Assembly: GCA_905181815.1 (NCBI GenBank)
Contig: CAJIZA010000003.1
Span: 616,943-680,942, forward strand
Length of the DNA stretch: 64,000 nt
Reading direction: 5' to 3'
From: an uncultured Planktomarina sp.
Lineage (GTDB): Bacteria; Pseudomonadota; Alphaproteobacteria; Rhodobacterales; Rhodobacteraceae
Position 1 is the stretch's first letter, and each line of letters starts with the position of its first letter. Shown piece by piece: positions 1-8,898 of this stretch. The translations under genes were made by a program, and so were the position numbers. The notes beneath the pieces were generated by a model. It did no database searches. It had not been told where the DNA came from and was given only the letters and a program-made list of their open reading frames with translations.

Positions 1-2
1 TG

Positions 3-464
3 TTTGTTCTGGCTTGGGTGACGGGCCTTTGGATCCAGCTGATTATTCTGAGCCTTTTCAACCTCATTGGCAATTGGCTGGGCTGTTTTTGGGGTCTGCC
101 GCAACATTGCGGTCTGCGTGAAAATGTACTGGACTTTCGAAAAACGGTACGCTCTCTGCGGCTGCATCCGGTTCTGGAGTTTTTGTATTGGCATATGAAT
201 TGGCATACCGAGAATCATATGTATGCTGGGGTGCCATGTTGTAATCTAAAAAAGCTGCACCAAGCGATCAAAGATGATATGCCAGAGCCAAGTAGTTTGA
301 CCGGCGCTTGGCGCGAGATGCTGGAGATTTGGGAGCGGCAGAAACGTGAGCCAAGCTACCAATTTGACACACCGCTTCCAGCGACGGCTCAAACCCAGCG
401 CAACCGCGCAGCTGTAGCTGAAGAAAATTCCATCGGGGATTTAGCGCCAGAGGGCTTGCGCTAA
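3..464 (+). CDS. Fatty acid desaturase, C-terminal part (cut by window edge)
   Basis: The reading frame is open to the first base, so the N-terminus lies outside the window. The visible ~153 residues match the C-terminal end of integral-membrane di-iron fatty acid desaturases: a hydrophobic segment, then the last histidine box in WHMNWHTENHMYAGVP, followed by the usual NLKKLHQAIKDDMPEP-like stretch. The box reads HTENH where the family normally has HxxHH, so one expected iron ligand is Asn here. The last ~50 residues are polar and low in complexity. The reaction in this family is O2-dependent insertion of a double bond into an acyl chain at the inner membrane. The exact substrate cannot be told from this end alone. 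Confidence 0.8.
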   Translation, partial: FVLAWVTGLWIQLIILSLFNLIGNWLGCFWGLPQHCGLRENVLDFRKTVRSLRLHPVLEFLYWHMNWHTENHMYAGVPCCNLKKLHQAIKDDMPEPSSLTGAWREMLEIWERQKREPSYQFDTPLPATAQTQRNRAAVAEENSIGDLAPEGLR

Positions 465-582
465 GACTTGGCGACTGACTTGGCGCATGCGCAGCCAAGG
501 TGCTTATTTATTTTATATTCTAATATGCATTAATGAAATAAATTAGATAATTTCTAATGAATTAAACCTCAAAAAACATGCT

Positions 583-1698
583 TTAGGTTTTGTCATGCTC
601 GCCCAAACCGGGCGCGGCACGCAGCAATTGTAGCTGTGCATTTGAAAATTTGATAGGGGTGCGTACGCCTGGGATGCCTTCGGGGGTGATGCGCATCTGG
701 CGGTGCAGGGTCTGCGGATCTTCTAGCGCTTCGGCGATAGTATTGATGGGGCCGGAGGGCACGCCGGCGCTTTCCAGCACCTGCAAGACGTCCAATTTGC
801 GCCAGTGGCTTAAAACTGCAGTAATTTGCCCAACGGCCTCAGCGCGATGGGCCAGCCGAGCCGCATTGTCGGCGAATCTCGGATCGGTGATCCAATCCTC
901 ACGGACCAACGCGCGTGCGAGACTGTGAAATTGTCGATTGTTGCCGCAAGCGATGACGATATGGCCATCAGCAACAGGAAAAACTTGATAGGGCACAATG
1001 CTGGTATGGGCATTGCCCATCCGCTGTGGACTTTCTCCTGTGGTGAGGTAATTTAGGTTTTGATTGGCTTGCGCGGCCAGCATGCAGTCAAACAATGCCA
1101 TATCGATGTGCTGCCCCTTGCCCGTCCGAGCGCGTTGGGCCAGGGCGGCTTGGATTCCGATGACCCCGTAAAGTCCAGTGAAGACATCGGCAAAAGCCAC
1201 GCCAACCTTTTGCGGCATGCCCTCGGGCTCGCCGGTGATCTCCATGATGCCCGTCATGCCTTGAATCATAAAGTCGTAGCCTGCTTTATGGGCCCGTGGG
1301 CCATCCTGACCAAAGCCGGTGACAGAGCAGTAAACCAGCTGAGGATTTGGCGGCGCCAAGGATGCGTAGTCGAGACCGAATTTCGCCAGCCCGCCGACTT
1401 TGAAATTCTCAATCAAGACATCTGCTGAGCCGATCAGGTCTTTGAGATAGGCCAGTCGGGCGGGATCATTGAAATCAACTGTGATTCCCTGTTTGCCACG
1501 GTTGGTGCTGTGAAAATAGGCCGCAGAGCTGTCCGCGCCTTTGGTTACATAGTTTGGTCCCCATTTGCGCGTATCATCGCCCTCCGGACTTTCCACTTTG
1601 ATGACCTCAGCCCCCAAATCCGCCAGGGTTTGTCCGATCCAAGGGCCGGCCAAGACGCGGGCCAATTCAACGACTTTCAAACCTTCAAGCGGATACAT
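583..1698 (-). CDS. CaiB/BaiF (class III) CoA-transferase family protein
   Basis: 371 residues, a typical single-domain length. The N-terminus (LEGLKVVELARVLAGPWIGQ, then LADLGAEVIKVESPEGDDTR) is the hallmark of class III CoA-transferases, which move CoA between carboxylic acids through an aspartyl-CoA intermediate in the cytosol. The catalytic Asp region is visible in the central YDFMIQGMTGIMEITGEPEG stretch, and the later FDCMLAAQANQNLNYL segment is also family-like. The start is the ATG just after a purine-rich stretch on the minus strand. It is divergent from gap with ~130 bp between the starts. The acyl substrate is not predictable, and there is no partner gene beside it. Confidence 0.88.
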   Translation of the reverse strand: MYPLEGLKVVELARVLAGPWIGQTLADLGAEVIKVESPEGDDTRKWGPNYVTKGADSSAAYFHSTNRGKQGITVDFNDPARLAYLKDLIGSADVLIENFKVGGLAKFGLDYASLAPPNPQLVYCSVTGFGQDGPRAHKAGYDFMIQGMTGIMEITGEPEGMPQKVGVAFADVFTGLYGVIGIQAALAQRARTGKGQHIDMALFDCMLAAQANQNLNYLTTGESPQRMGNAHTSIVPYQVFPVADGHIVIACGNNRQFHSLARALVREDWITDPRFADNAARLAHRAEAVGQITAVLSHWRKLDVLQVLESAGVPSGPINTIAEALEDPQTLHRQMRITPEGIPGVRTPIKFSNAQLQLLRAAPGLGEHDKT

Positions 1699-1826
1699 TT
1701 GGCTTCCCTTAGAATTTTACAATGTTCAATTTGGCGCTGGACTTTCCGAGGTATTTGGCATGGTTTCGGCTCCAGCGCATCCATTTTTTTCGATTTTGGA
1801 GGCGAATGCTTGGAAAGGGAGAGATA

Positions 1827-2816
1827 ATGTGCCGTCCAATACGCTTTGCCATTAATGGATTTGGCCGGATTGGCCGAGCTGTAGCGCGGCAATGGGTGGA
1901 GCAGCAGGCAGAAGGTCGTTTTGATCTGGTGGCGATCAATGACATCGCCCCCTTGGAAACCTGCGCCTATCTCTTGGAATTCGACAGTGTCTATGGCCCC
2001 ATGGCGGGCTGTATTGAGACCAGTTCTGATCGTTTGACTGTCAACGGACATGCGGTGAGGTTTAGCCACAATCCAGATCTGGCGGTGGTGGATCTGTCAG
2101 ATGTTGATATCGTGTTTGAATGCACCGGCAAGGCTGTGACCCTGCAGTTTGCCACCGCGGGCCTGCGGGCGGGTGCTCGGCGTGTTTTGATCTCTGGCCC
2201 TTCTGATTGTGCCGATGTAACTGTTGTCTTAGGCGCGAACGATCATGTTTTGCGCGGTCAAAGCATTGTCTCAAACGCCTCTTGCACCACCAATGCGCTG
2301 GCACCCTTGTTGCGAATTTTGCATGAGGCCTATGGGGTGCTCGCGGGACATATGACTACGATCCATTCTTACACAGGCAGCCAACCAACCGTCGACGCCC
2401 CCCGCGGCGCGGTGCTCGAGCGCAATCGCGCGGCCGCCCTGTCCATGGTGCCGACCAGCACCTCTGCGGCCGTGCTGATTGATAAAATTTTGCCTGATTT
2501 GGTCGGGCGCGTGAAGGGCTGTGCGGTGCGCGTGCCGACCGCCAGCGTCTCTGCTGTTGATCTCACCTGTCAAGTGGCGCATCCCGTCGAGCAAGCAGCA
2601 CTGATAGAGCTTTTGCGGCAAGCCCGGCCCGACATCTTGGGCATGACCGACCGTCCGTTGGTCTCCTCAGATCTAAGGGCACGCCGCGAGAGTTTGGTCA
2701 TTGCTGCCCCGCAGGTGCAGGTTATGGAACAAAACTTGCTGCGCATATTTGGGTGGTATGACAATGAATGGGGTTTTTCAGCCCGAATGTTCGATGTGGC
2801 GGCAAAAATAACGTGA
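1827..2816 (+). CDS. gap: Type I glyceraldehyde-3-phosphate dehydrogenase
   Basis: A 329-residue NAD(P)-dependent dehydrogenase of glycolysis/gluconeogenesis that oxidises and phosphorylates glyceraldehyde 3-phosphate. The Rossmann start INGFGRIGRAVARQW and the active-site SNASCTTNALAPLL with the nucleophilic Cys are present, as are the HSYTG histidine and the C-terminal WYDNEWGFSARM. I placed the start at the ATG of MCRPIRFAING because GGGAGA lies 4-10 bases before it; the open frame continues upstream but the extra residues are not family-like. Alphaproteobacteria often carry more than one gap gene. This one has no glycolytic neighbours, so whether it works in the forward or reverse direction is open. 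Confidence 0.93.
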   Translation: MCRPIRFAINGFGRIGRAVARQWVEQQAEGRFDLVAINDIAPLETCAYLLEFDSVYGPMAGCIETSSDRLTVNGHAVRFSHNPDLAVVDLSDVDIVFECTGKAVTLQFATAGLRAGARRVLISGPSDCADVTVVLGANDHVLRGQSIVSNASCTTNALAPLLRILHEAYGVLAGHMTTIHSYTGSQPTVDAPRGAVLERNRAAALSMVPTSTSAAVLIDKILPDLVGRVKGCAVRVPTASVSAVDLTCQVAHPVEQAALIELLRQARPDILGMTDRPLVSSDLRARRESLVIAAPQVQVMEQNLLRIFGWYDNEWGFSARMFDVAAKIT

Positions 2817-2844
2817 GAGTCGCTTCAAAATGCATCTAAAATTT

Positions 2845-2873
2845 TTGCGCCCCTTGTTCTACCCCGGGCGCAA
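2845..2873 (+). terminator. Possible hairpin after gap
   Basis: TTGCGCCC pairs with GGGCGCAA across a 13-base loop, 29 bases after the gap stop codon. There is no clear T-run on the plus side, so its role as a terminator is tentative. Confidence 0.3.
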
Positions 2874-2933
2874 TACTAAAACTTGGATAACAGAGTGGCA
2901 TTATGCCGGAAGAGTTACTAGCGGGGGCACCTA

Positions 2934-3554
2934 ATGAAAGATCCAATCGAAACTTATATGAACCTCGTCCCAATGGTCGTTGAACAGACAAGTCGGGGCG
3001 AGCGGGCCTATGATATTTTTTCGCGTCTGCTTAAAGAACGGATCATATTTGTAAATGGCCCGGTACACGACGGGATGAGCACTTTGGTGATCGCTCAGCT
3101 TTTGCATCTTGAGGCGGAGAACCCAACCAAAGAGATCAGCATGTATATCAACTCCCCCGGCGGTGTTGTCACGGCTGGCCTGTCGATTTACGACACCATG
3201 CAATATATCAAACCAAAGGTGAGCACACTCTGCGTGGGTCAGGCGGCCTCCATGGGCTCATTGCTCTTGACCGCGGGTGCCAAGGACATGCGGTTTTCTC
3301 TGCCGAATTCTTCGATCATGGTACACCAGCCCTCTGGTGGTTACCAAGGCCAGGCAACAGACATCATGATCCATGCGGAATTTACGCAAAAGCTGAAGCG
3401 CCGTTTGAATGAAATTTATGTCACCCACACCGGGCAAGACTATGATACAATTGAGGCCGCTTTGGAGCGAGATAATTTCATGTCTCCTGAGGAGGCGCAG
3501 GCCTGGGGTTTGATTGACAAAATCGTCACCAATCGTGAAAAAGAGGCAGGATAG
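2934..3554 (+). CDS. clpP: ATP-dependent Clp protease, proteolytic subunit
   Basis: A 206-residue serine peptidase that forms the ClpP tetradecamer and degrades proteins unfolded by ClpX or ClpA in the cytosol. The catalytic Ser is in [11 protein letters not shown] and the catalytic His in MVHQPSGG, with the usual spacing, and the Asp region follows ([17 protein letters not shown]). The N-terminus [18 protein letters not shown] is the standard ClpP start region. It is followed 125 bp later by clpX in the normal order. No oddity seen. Confidence 0.97.
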   Translation: MKDPIETYMNLVPMVVEQTSRGERAYDIFSRLLKERIIFVNGPVHDGMSTLVIAQLLHLEAENPTKEISMYINSPGGVVTAGLSIYDTMQYIKPKVSTLCVGQAASMGSLLLTAGAKDMRFSLPNSSIMVHQPSGGYQGQATDIMIHAEFTQKLKRRLNEIYVTHTGQDYDTIEAALERDNFMSPEEAQAWGLIDKIVTNREKEAG

Positions 3555-3678
3555 GCAAGATTAACCACAAAATCGCGGTTGTGGCTCAATCCTAGCTGCC
3601 ATAAGCTCATCGTGATTTTTAGACACGGCGATTGGGATTGCCTCCACAGAGACGACCCAACAATATTGAAGGTGAGAC

Positions 3679-4944
3679 ATGGCTGATAAAGCAAGCGGCG
3701 ACGGGAAAAATACCCTATATTGCAGTTTTTGCGGTAAAAGTCAGCATGAGGTGCGCAAACTGATTGCGGGTCCCACCGTCTTCATCTGCGATGAATGTGT
3801 CGAATTGTGCATGGATATTATCCGTGAGGAGACCAAAGCCAGCGGATTGAAAACCTCTGAGGGTGTTCCGACGCCTTTGGAAATTTGCCAGGTTTTGGAT
3901 GATTACGTCATCGGCCAGAGTCACGCCAAACGGGTGCTCTCTGTTGCGGTGCACAATCACTATAAACGCCTCAATGTTGCAGAGAAGTCTGACGACATTG
4001 AGCTGGCAAAATCCAATATAATGCTGATTGGTCCGACCGGTTGCGGTAAAACCTTGCTGGCGCAAACTTTGGCGCGGATCTTGGACGTGCCGTTCACTAT
4101 GGCCGATGCGACCACATTGACGGAAGCAGGCTATGTGGGTGAGGATGTTGAGAACATTATTCTTAAACTGCTGCAGGCTAGTGAATATAACGTCGAGCGG
4201 GCGCAGCGCGGTATCGTCTATATTGACGAGGTCGATAAAATAACTCGCAAGTCCGACAATCCCTCCATCACCCGCGATGTGTCGGGCGAAGGGGTGCAGC
4301 AGGCTCTGCTGAAAATCATGGAAGGCACTGTGGCCAGCGTGCCGCCGCAGGGCGGTCGAAAACATCCGCAGCAGGAATTCTTGCAGGTCGATACGACCAA
4401 TATCCTATTCATCTGTGGCGGGGCTTTTGCTGGGCTGGAAAAAATTATTGCTGCGCGTGGTAAGGGTACCTCGATTGGCTTTGGCGCGGATGTGAAAGAG
4501 AATGATAGCCGCGGCGTGGGTGAAATGTTTGGCGAGTTAGAGCCGGAAGATCTGCTGAAATTCGGCCTGATCCCAGAATTCGTGGGCCGTTTGCCTGTTA
4601 TTGCGACCCTGACTGATTTGGACGAAGAATCTTTGGTGATCATTTTGACACAACCGAAGAATGCGTTGATCAAACAATATCAACGGTTGTTCGAGTTGGA
4701 AGACGTGACATTGACTTTCACCCCTGAAGCGCTGGTGGCCATTGCCAAGCGGGCGATTGATCGCAAAACTGGTGCGCGGGGGCTGCGCTCGATTTTGGAA
4801 GATATTCTGCTCGATACGATGTTTGACTTGCCGGGGATGGACAGTGTTGAGGAAGTGGTCGTAAATGAAGAGGCTGTCACATCCGATGCGGCGCCCTTGA
4901 TGATTCATGCTGACAAAAAGCGCGAACCCGCGACAGCTGGTTGA
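3679..4944 (+). CDS. clpX: ATP-dependent Clp protease, ATP-binding subunit ClpX
   Basis: A 421-residue AAA+ unfoldase that recognises tagged substrates and threads them into ClpP. The N-terminal zinc-binding domain has CSFCGK and CDECVELC (four Cys). The AAA+ core has Walker A GPTGCGKT, Walker [10 protein letters not shown], the pore-loop region GYVGEDVEN, and a sensor-2 motif in [11 protein letters not shown]. Length and domain order are standard. It is preceded by clpP and followed by a strong hairpin terminator 19 bases after its stop, so the two genes probably form the unit. Confidence 0.97.
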   Translation: MADKASGDGKNTLYCSFCGKSQHEVRKLIAGPTVFICDECVELCMDIIREETKASGLKTSEGVPTPLEICQVLDDYVIGQSHAKRVLSVAVHNHYKRLNVAEKSDDIELAKSNIMLIGPTGCGKTLLAQTLARILDVPFTMADATTLTEAGYVGEDVENIILKLLQASEYNVERAQRGIVYIDEVDKITRKSDNPSITRDVSGEGVQQALLKIMEGTVASVPPQGGRKHPQQEFLQVDTTNILFICGGAFAGLEKIIAARGKGTSIGFGADVKENDSRGVGEMFGELEPEDLLKFGLIPEFVGRLPVIATLTDLDEESLVIILTQPKNALIKQYQRLFELEDVTLTFTPEALVAIAKRAIDRKTGARGLRSILEDILLDTMFDLPGMDSVEEVVVNEEAVTSDAAPLMIHADKKREPATAG

Positions 4945-4962
4945 GCGAACATAAAATTGCAG

Positions 4963-4996
4963 AAACGGCAGGATTTTGTTGAAAATCCTGCCGTTT
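4963..4996 (+). terminator. Rho-independent terminator of clpX
   Basis: Perfect 15-bp inverted repeat, AAACGGCAGGATTTT / AAAATCCTGCCGTTT, with a 4-base loop (GTTG), 18 bases after the clpX stop. The right arm ends in TTT and is followed by ATCGTTTC. Confidence 0.8.
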
Positions 4997-5075
4997 ATCG
5001 TTTCAAAAGTGAGTAGTACTGGACCCCCAACCGCATCTGGGGCATAGATAATTCGAATTTGTTTTGGAGGATCCT

Positions 5076-5459
5076 ATGGGCATCGTCTCAACCCTATTAC
5101 GTGCCGCCACTTGGTGGAATGGGCAAACGTTAAACACGCAGCTGTTCACTTGGCGCCGCGGCGTGAAGGTGGGGGAAGATGATGCGGGCAACATTTTTTA
5201 TGAAACAAAGGATCGGGTCAAACGCTGGGTGATTTTCAAGGGGGAGGCCGAGGCCTCTCGGGTAAGCCCTGATTGGCATGGATGGTTGCATCACACATGG
5301 GATGAACCGCCTACGCAGACGCCATTGGTCCATAAAACATGGGAAAAACCACATCAAGCCAACCTGACGGGTACCGCAATGGCCCATGCCCCCGCAGGCT
5401 CTTTGCGCAACGCTACGCCGCAGTCGACGTCTGACTACGAGGCATGGGTTCCGGAGTGA
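5076..5459 (+). CDS. NADH:ubiquinone oxidoreductase subunit NDUFA12 family protein
   Basis: 127 residues from the ATG of [29 protein letters not shown] lies just upstream and fixes this start. The middle carries the NDUFA12/B17.2 pattern: [20 protein letters not shown], then [17 protein letters not shown]. In alphaproteobacteria this is an accessory subunit of respiratory complex I or an assembly-factor relative, on the matrix-equivalent (cytoplasmic) side. It stands apart from a nuo operon, as is usual in Rhodobacteraceae, and is followed 4 bp later by mlaD. Confidence 0.9.
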   Translation: MGIVSTLLRAATWWNGQTLNTQLFTWRRGVKVGEDDAGNIFYETKDRVKRWVIFKGEAEASRVSPDWHGWLHHTWDEPPTQTPLVHKTWEKPHQANLTGTAMAHAPAGSLRNATPQSTSDYEAWVPE

Positions 5460-5463
5460 TTTG

Positions 5464-5910
5464 ATGCGTGGTGCTTGGGCAGAATTTATCACTGGAACCT
5501 GCGTCTTGGTCTTGGCAATAGGCTTTGCTGTGGTTGGGTTCCAGCGCGGTGGCTTTGGAACTTCCGACGAATCATATGTGTTGAATGCCAGCTTTAGATC
5601 CACAGAGGGGGTCACAGTCGGAACGGACGTGCGCTTGGCCGGTGTGAATGTGGGTAAAGTGTCTGCAATTTCTCTGAACCCGGACAGTTTCCGTGCGGAT
5701 ATGCAGATTTCTTTGGAATTGGGCGTGGAATTGCCCGATGATACAGCCATCATAATTGCCTCGGAGGGTTTGCTGGGTGGCAATTTTGTTGAGCTGCAGC
5801 CGGGCGGGTCGCCTTTCAACTATGCTTCTGGTGATATGATTGCCGATACGCAAGGATCGGTTAGCCTTTTGAATCTGTTGATGAAAATTTTCTCTGACGG
5901 CAATAATTAA
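5464..5910 (+). CDS. mlaD: MlaD-type MCE domain protein (outer-membrane lipid asymmetry)
   Basis: 148 residues. One N-terminal membrane anchor (about residues 8-28) is followed by a single periplasmic MCE domain (SYVLNASFRSTEGVTVGTDV, VRLAGVNVGKVSAISL, ending in IIASEGLLGGNFVELQPGG). MlaD binds phospholipid as a hexamer between the inner-membrane MlaFE transporter and the periplasmic carrier MlaC. No mlaE, F, B or C gene is adjacent, which is common for this gene neighbourhood in Rhodobacteraceae. The start ATG is chosen because the anchor begins there and it follows the previous stop by a few bases. The next gene starts inside its stop codon (TAATG). Confidence 0.87.
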   Translation: MRGAWAEFITGTCVLVLAIGFAVVGFQRGGFGTSDESYVLNASFRSTEGVTVGTDVRLAGVNVGKVSAISLNPDSFRADMQISLELGVELPDDTAIIIASEGLLGGNFVELQPGGSPFNYASGDMIADTQGSVSLLNLLMKIFSDGNN

Positions 5911-6269
5911 TGCTACGCCACTTTTTGGCCATTCTGTTTTGCCTTATGCCAGCTTTGAGCGTGGCGCAGCAAGCCCGTGAAAACGGTGCTGCGGAATTGC
6001 GCTGGCTGGATCGGACCACAGGCGCATTGCAAAATATCGTCGTGGTGCAGGAGGTTCCCGTCAAGCTGGGCCCGCTCGAAATTCACGTGAACAGCTGTCG
6101 CTCTCCGCTAGGTGACGTGAGCCCAGACGCCTTTGCGTTTGTGCAAATCTCCGATTGGCGGCGAGATGAGACGCTCTTTGAAGGCTGGATGGTGGCATCG
6201 TCCCCGGCGCTTAACGCCTTGGAACATCCGCGCTATGACGTTTGGGTTCTGCGCTGCAAGACGTTGTGA
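5910..6269 (+). CDS. DUF2155 domain-containing exported protein
   Basis: 119 residues with a clear Sec signal peptide (MLRHFLAILFCLMPALSVAQ, cleavage likely after AQQA). The mature part matches DUF2155: LRWLDRTTGALQNIVV, then GPLEIHVNSCRSPLGDVSPD and AFVQISDWRRDETLFEGWMV, ending in PRYDVWVLRC with two conserved-looking Cys that could pair in the periplasm. Its function is not known. The start overlaps the mlaD stop by one base, so translation is probably coupled. Its 3' end overlaps the 3' end of aat on the other strand by 37 bp. Confidence 0.85.
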   Translation: MLRHFLAILFCLMPALSVAQQARENGAAELRWLDRTTGALQNIVVVQEVPVKLGPLEIHVNSCRSPLGDVSPDAFAFVQISDWRRDETLFEGWMVASSPALNALEHPRYDVWVLRCKTL

Positions 6270-6874
6270 ACATCGGGCAGGGGCTGAGCGGTGATGGTGG
6301 CGGGCAAGGCAAGCGCTTCTGCCAATCGGCTGCGATACTGCGCCCGGCTGATTTCAAGCGCCCCCAGAGTTTGTAAGTGATCGGTGATAAATTGCGTGTC
6401 AAACAACGCAAAGCCGCAATTGCGCAGATGGGTGGTTAAAAAGGCCAAGGCAGCTTTAGAGCCATTAGTTTGACGTGAAAACATACTCTCCCCGCAAAAC
6501 ACCCCGCCGATTGTAATACCAAACACCCCGCCGAGGAGTGCTCCGTCGTCCCAGACCTCCAGGCTGTGACAGCACCCCATTTTATAAAGCGCTGTGTAAT
6601 TGGCGTGGAGGGTTGGGTTGATCCAAGTCTCCTCGCGGTCAGCGCAATGTTGCAAAACGCTATCAAAAGCTTGATTCAGCGTCGCTGTAATATTGTGTCC
6701 GTGCAAAAAACGCCGCAGAGAGCGCGAAATGTGGAACCTGTCTAGCGGCAAGATCCCGCGCCGCTTCGGATCGACCCAAAACAGTTCGCGATCCTCGGCA
6801 TTCTCGGCCATGGGAAAAATACCCTGGGCGTAGGCATGCAGCATTAACTGCGGACTCACAGCCCCAAAGCTCAT
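6233..6874 (-). CDS. aat: Leucyl/phenylalanyl-tRNA--protein transferase
   Basis: A 213-residue enzyme that adds Leu or Phe from charged tRNA to proteins with N-terminal Arg or Lys, marking them for ClpAP. Family signatures are present: AYAQGIFPMAE near the start, FWVDPKRRGILPLDRFHISRS, and the core EVWDDGALLGGVFGITIGGVFCGESMF followed by SKAALAFLTTHLRNCGFALFDTQF. It is complete and has normal length. It starts 4 bases inside the end of accC (ATGA overlap), so it is the last gene of accB-accC-aat. This fits the clp genes nearby only loosely; the order is conserved in related genomes. Confidence 0.95.
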   Translation of the reverse strand: MSFGAVSPQLMLHAYAQGIFPMAENAEDRELFWVDPKRRGILPLDRFHISRSLRRFLHGHNITATLNQAFDSVLQHCADREETWINPTLHANYTALYKMGCCHSLEVWDDGALLGGVFGITIGGVFCGESMFSRQTNGSKAALAFLTTHLRNCGFALFDTQFITDHLQTLGALEISRAQYRSRLAEALALPATITAQPLPDVHNVLQRRTQTS

Positions 6875-8223
6875 TTATCGTCGAACTTTTGCTCCAACCA
6901 ATGCTCAAGCCAATGGATATTGTAGTCGCCTGAATGCACGGCTGTCTCTTGCAACAGGGCGTGAAACAGCGGAATGGTCGTTTCAATCCCATCAATGATC
7001 AATTCTCCCAAAGCGCGCTCTAAACGAGCCAGAGCGGCCTTGCGGTCGGGTGCGTGGACAATTAATTTGCCGATCAAACTGTCATAATGAGGTGGGACCG
7101 AATAGCCGTCATAGAGTGCAGAATCCATGCGCACCCCAAGCCCACCAGGGGCATGATAGGCGTTTATTTTACCCGGACGCGGGGCGAAACCTGGAAAAGT
7201 CTCCGCGTTAATCCGCACTTCAATCGCATGGCCGTTGATCACGAGATCTTCTTGAGTGAATGACAGGTCATGGCCTTCTGCGACGCGAATTTGTTCGCAC
7301 ACGAGATCTACACCAAAGATGGCCTCGGTGACTGGGTGCTCCACCTGCAGGCGGGTGTTCATTTCGATGAAATAAAACTCACCCTTCTCATACAGAAATT
7401 CGATCGTGCCGGCGCCAATGTAATTAATCTTTGCCACGGCATTGGCACAGACTTCCCCGATTCGTGAGCGCTCGTCTGCGCTGATTGAGGGGCCTGGAGC
7501 TTCTTCGAACACTTTCTGGTGGCGGCGTTGCAAAGAGCAATCTCGCTCGCCCAAATGCACAGCGCGGCCTTTACCATCGCCAAACACTTGAATTTCGATA
7601 TGGCGCGGCGTGGTGAGGTATTTTTCGATATAGACTTCGTCATTGCCAAAGGCCGCCTTGCCCTCTGAGCGGGCGGAGCTAAAGGCCGTCGGCATTTCCT
7701 CAGCGGAATTGGCCACTTTCATCCCGCGTCCGCCACCGCCCGCGGTGGCTTTGATGATGACGGGATAGCCAAATTCTTCACCGATTTTCAAGGCAGCGTC
7801 CAAATCCGGAACGCCGCCCTCAGAGCCTGGTACGCAGGGCACGCCAAGGGCGCGCATCGTGTCTTTCGCGCTGATCTTATCGCCCATAACGCGGATATGT
7901 TCAGCGGTTGGGCCAATAAAATTGATGTCATGATCTTGCAAGGCCTGCACGAAGGTGGCGTTTTCTGACAGGAAGCCATAGCCTGGGTGAATGGCATCTG
8001 CACCGGTGATTTCTGCGGCCGCGATGATGGCGGGAATGCTTAAATAGCTCTCCGTGCTTGAGGCTGGGCCAATGCAAACGGATTCATCGGCCATGCGCAC
8101 ATGCATGGCATCGCTGTCGGCTGTGGAATGCACAGCAACGCTGCCAATTCCCATCTCACGGGCGGCGCGGATCACGCGAAGGGCAATTTCACCCCGATTG
8201 GCGACAAGGATTTTCTTGAACAT
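6871..8223 (-). CDS. accC: Acetyl-CoA carboxylase, biotin carboxylase subunit
   Basis: 450 residues, normal length. It carries out ATP- and bicarbonate-dependent carboxylation of biotin on AccB, the first half-reaction of fatty acid synthesis. Motifs: KKILVANRGEIALRVIRAA at the N-terminus, the glycine-rich ATP loop GGGGRGMKVA, RDCSLQRRHQKVFEEAP, and the catalytic EMNTRLQVEHPVTE. The start ATG overlaps the last base of the accB stop. No oddity seen. Confidence 0.97.
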   Translation of the reverse strand: MFKKILVANRGEIALRVIRAAREMGIGSVAVHSTADSDAMHVRMADESVCIGPASSTESYLSIPAIIAAAEITGADAIHPGYGFLSENATFVQALQDHDINFIGPTAEHIRVMGDKISAKDTMRALGVPCVPGSEGGVPDLDAALKIGEEFGYPVIIKATAGGGGRGMKVANSAEEMPTAFSSARSEGKAAFGNDEVYIEKYLTTPRHIEIQVFGDGKGRAVHLGERDCSLQRRHQKVFEEAPGPSISADERSRIGEVCANAVAKINYIGAGTIEFLYEKGEFYFIEMNTRLQVEHPVTEAIFGVDLVCEQIRVAEGHDLSFTQEDLVINGHAIEVRINAETFPGFAPRPGKINAYHAPGGLGVRMDSALYDGYSVPPHYDSLIGKLIVHAPDRKAALARLERALGELIIDGIETTIPLFHALLQETAVHSGDYNIHWLEHWLEQKFDDK

Positions 8224-8717
8224 TATTCGATAATTACCAAAGGAGACCCAAATTCGACAGCGGCGCTGTCTTCGACCAAAATGCGCATCACGGTTCCGGC
8301 CTTGGGTGCGGGGATTTGATTCATGGTTTTCATCGCTTCGATGATCAAAATCGTGTCACCTTCTGACACTTTGGCGCCGATGGTGATGAAAGGTGGGCTG
8401 CCCGGCTCGGCCTGAAGGTAGACGGTGCCGACCATGGGCGACGTCACCGCGCCAGGATGGGCGGCGGGATCTTCGATCGCGGCTGGTGCTTCGGCAAGGG
8501 TAGCTGGCGCAGGAGCAGCAGGCGCTGCTGCGGCAAGGGGAGCTGCGGGCGCGGCAGCCATATGCACGACGTTTTGCATCTTGGAAATACGGACATTGAG
8601 GCTGTTGTCTTCACCATAAAGGCGATTAACTTCGATTTCTGTCAAACCCTGCGCCGACAGTAATTCTGCCAGGGCTTGAATAAATACAACATCATTCTCA
8701 TTTGGTTTCTTAGTCAT
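8223..8717 (-). CDS. accB: Acetyl-CoA carboxylase, biotin carboxyl carrier protein
   Basis: 164 residues. After an N-terminal region (about residues 1-55) comes a long Ala/Pro linker (~residues 55-80), then a biotinyl domain. The biotinylated Lys is about residue 130 in EAMKTMNQI, a slight variant of the usual EAMKMMN. The carrier shuttles carboxybiotin between AccC and the carboxyltransferase. It is the first gene of accB-accC-aat on the minus strand. Confidence 0.96.
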   Translation of the reverse strand: MTKKPNENDVVFIQALAELLSAQGLTEIEVNRLYGEDNSLNVRISKMQNVVHMAAAPAAPLAAAAPAAPAPATLAEAPAAIEDPAAHPGAVTSPMVGTVYLQAEPGSPPFITIGAKVSEGDTILIIEAMKTMNQIPAPKAGTVMRILVEDSAAVEFGSPLVIIE

Positions 8718-8831
8718 TTTATCCCTTTTCGCGTCGGTTGGGCGCCTGATGCCTCTTCATATATGGGAACTTGGGACAAAGTGGAAGAAGATCCTTATCT
8801 CAGATCTGCGAAAACCCACTATCAAAAGCTC

Positions 8832-8865
8832 AAAGGCTGGCCAATTGTTATATTGGCCGGCCTTT
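8832..8865 (-). terminator. Hairpin terminator between acs and accB
   Basis: AAAGGCTGGCCAAT pairs with ATTGGCCGGCCTTT (14 bp, one G-T), loop of 6. It lies 33 bp past the acs stop and separates the acs unit from accBC-aat. The right side ends in CCTTT, so it could act on either strand. Confidence 0.65.
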
Positions 8866-8898
8866 GCGTTAACATTTCATTTGTCTTGTTGTGTCTGT

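Noticed and set aside
3715-4365. 216-codon minus-strand frame opposite clpX
   Set aside because: Entirely inside clpX, which has all family motifs.
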